Source of the DNA: Schizochytrium sp. TIO01
Lineage: Eukaryota > Sar > Bigyra > Thraustochytrida > Thraustochytriidae
Direction: 5' to 3'
Length of the DNA: 64,000 nt
NCBI GenBank assembly: GCA_004764695.1
Contig: SMSO01000031.1
Span: 5,699,261 to 5,763,260, forward strand
The position numbers were made by a program, and so were the translations under genes. Under the pieces are notes generated by a model. It did no database searches. It was not told where the DNA came from and saw only the letters and a list, made by a program, of their open reading frames with translations. Shown here piece by piece: positions 62,038 through 64,000 of this stretch; the stretch's first letter is position 1; each line of letters opens with the position of its first letter.

Positions 62038-63841
62038 AACAAAATTAAGACCTTACTAACCTATTACTTACCTACTAAGTACCTACAGGTCCTAGCCGCC
62101 TCTAGAGTAACATGCGAAAGCACTGACCTTGAACGGAGTACAAAGTATAAAACGTTCGGAGCGGAGAGAAGCAAAAGCAACAGCCTCGTAAATGTTACTC
62201 TGAAAGAGTAGTAGATTATGACACCTTATGCAAGGAAATTGTTGACGTCAAGCTGCATCTTCCGCTAGCTTGCTAGCTAATTTCAGGTCCTTAACCTCTG
62301 GAAAAAAATGCGACATTGAAATGAAGACGGGGTGGTATACTCGACTTGCGAAGCCGACCCGGGCAAACGCTACACAGGTTCTTCAAGATCCGCTGTGTCT
62401 TGTTCGCGATTTTGCTTGTGATGTTAGTAGTTTTGCACAGTCTACGTATGACGAAGAGCACACATGGTGCATCGAGCTCAACCCAGTTTCCCCTCTACGT
62501 CTCGTGCTGTTCTGCATATTCTGTGCAAGAATCAGTTTTGAGGGTTTAAATCTAGCTCGGGAATGAAGACCAAGTCTGGGTCAAGTTGCCAAATGATTGT
62601 CTGGAGAGGAAAGTCAAATTACACGCGCTGTGGTTTACTTATCGTGACGATTTTTTCCCAGTTCGAGCAATACTTTTATATCGGTACTCTCAAAACCACT
62701 TCGCAGTATCTATAAGGTGTTTGCCGGTAACCCATGCTTTTGTCTTTGTGCGTTGCTAATTTTCATTAAAGATTTCGTGTCAGGTTCACCACATAATCTT
62801 ATGATATATATGTATCTATTTATGGCTCATCGACTACGATTCCAAACTATTCTGCTCTTTACTAAATGCCATAGTGAGCCATTTGGAACAAGCACGAGTT
62901 ATTTCAGCATCGACAGGGAACTACTTTTTTGCAGATTGATTTTGTTTTATAATAATAAATTATGACATCTTCAAAGCTGGAAACAACAGCGATGCTTGCA
63001 GTTAAGAAACTCAATTGCATCAGTCCTTCAGGTCAGAACAACCATACCGCCCGTGAGAGCTCTGCCCGATAGCAAGTCAAATCTCTCTGTGCAATTGAGC
63101 CAATGTAAGTCCTCCAACCATCTCAAGTATCAGCTTCAACGCTTCTTCACCCAATCCGAAGACAAAGTTTGTTTCCACGCTAATGACAGTGCTAACTTCA
63201 CACAAGTAAACTGCAAATTTTCACCCGCTCTCACAGACTTTCCCTTGATTGCGCTCGCGCCAGCAAGTTCCAGCCCTCCGCACCTTGCTGCGACCAGAGT
63301 TTTCGTTCATTGAACCATTTTCAGCCTCTTCAACTCAAGTTCATTCAACAAGTGATCCAAAAATCACAATGGATACCATCGTAGTCCCTGTCGTCATATC
63401 TTTCCTTCTCTGAGACTCGCCTGACCTGCCGTAGCCGCCCATAGGTAGGTCCTAGTGGTACACAAGCAATTCTTTTCTCTTTCTCAATTTTAATTAAAAC
63501 TTTGAATTAAAATCACAGTTAACATTGAAATTAAAATTAGAGTTATTAAGAGAAAAAAAAAAGAAAAAAAAAAGAAAAAAAAAAAAGGAAAAGATCCTCT
63601 TGTAAATCAAGAACACGAAGCCCTAGCCACTGCTAGTGTATGTGGTAGGAGGCGGTCCTAACTAGGTACTTTGTTGCTCACCATACAACAAAAGGCCTCA
63701 AAAAAGAACAGGGAGAACAAGGAGAAGAAAAGAAGAAAGGCCGCCGAAGCGGAGCCCAAGCAAAGCCCGAACCAGCCTCGCCGAGCTGCCCTTCGAGCCG
63801 CCCTCGTGCTTCGACACCCCCGACTCGCCCGCCACCTCACG
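62038..63841. other. Intergenic interval upstream of THOC7 and of the right-edge gene
   Basis: A divergent promoter region between THOC7 (-) and the gene beginning at 63842 (+). It is AT-rich with an A-rich tract at 63551-63594. A consensus-like donor (ATGTAAGT near 63104) could belong to a 5'-UTR intron of the right-edge gene. I recognise no coding exon. Confidence 0.45.
63551..63594. repeat. A-rich tract with interspersed G
   Basis: Runs of 7-12 A residues separated by single or paired G residues. It resembles an old poly(A) tail or a simple low-complexity tract. Confidence 0.8.
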
Positions 63842-64000
63842 ATGATTCCGGCGGCACTGCGAGCGGCCTCCCGCCGCACCTCTCTTGCCGCGCTCCCTCG
63901 CCGCCACAGGTTCCATGCCGGTTCCGTCGCAGTGCTGCGCTCCATGACATCCGCCTCGAGGCCCATCTCGGGCCTCCAAGACGCCCCCGTAGCGGCTCCG
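63842..64000 (+). CDS. 5' end of a probable mitochondrial protein gene (partial)
   Basis: From the ATG at 63842 the frame stays open for 53 codons to the window edge. The translation begins MIPAALRAASRRTSLAAL and continues PRRHRFHAGSV, with many Arg and Ala, Ser and Leu and no acidic residue until position 46. This is a typical amphipathic mitochondrial presequence. GC content rises sharply here, as expected for coding DNA. The mature protein lies outside the window, so its function cannot be assigned. Confidence 0.55.
   Translation, partial: MIPAALRAASRRTSLAALPRRHRFHAGSVAVLRSMTSASRPISGLQDAPVAAP

Noticed and set aside
1-64000. A phage or bacterial origin for the whole window
   Set aside because: The spliced THOC7, the PH/DUF1336 protein, an AATAAA poly(A) signal and long non-coding intervals show a eukaryotic nuclear genome, despite the tail-fibre-like motifs in the giant protein.

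Overview
This is a stretch of nuclear DNA from a eukaryote. The genes are widely spaced and separated by AT-rich DNA full of simple repeats. Most genes have uninterrupted reading frames, but one (THOC7) clearly has three short GT-AG introns. The protein set (a PH/DUF1336 protein of the EDR2 type, a THO-complex subunit, a cytosolic-type glyoxalase II, a SAM-domain protein) fits a unicellular protist. A thraustochytrid-like stramenopile is my best guess, but that is inference and the sequence alone does not prove it. No bacterial operons, CRISPR arrays or insertion sequences were seen.

Layout. 1-9494: no confident gene, only possible exons, two GC-rich hairpins and simple repeats. 9495-11033 (+): a 2-oxoglutarate/Fe(II) dioxygenase-like protein. 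13551-15902 (-): a protein with four ~100-residue repeats and a C-terminal SAM domain. 18978-21644 (+): a PH - two-membrane-segment - DUF1336 protein. 22777-23565 (+): glyoxalase II. 23991-59998 (-): one giant gene, interrupted by a single missing base near 30130. 60987-62037 (-): THOC7, four exons. 63842-64000 (+): the start of a gene with a mitochondrial-type presequence, cut by the window edge.

The exceptional item is the 36-kb giant gene. Read through the one-base frameshift, it encodes about 12,000 residues with no evident intron. It has a short acidic cytoplasmic tail, one membrane anchor near residues 221-246, and a head with motifs typical of phage and bacterial tail-fibre proteins. 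About 200 Ser/Thr/Gly-rich units of 49, 57 or ~66 residues follow, and the protein ends in a short leucine-rich coil. It looks like a type II membrane-anchored, probably oligomeric, surface fibre. The units form higher-order repeats: two tandem arrays of a seven-unit block (376 and 377 residues), plus a 1.2-2.2 kb segment present three times. This shows recent and continuing internal duplication. The neighbouring genes are housekeeping types with no obvious functional link to it.
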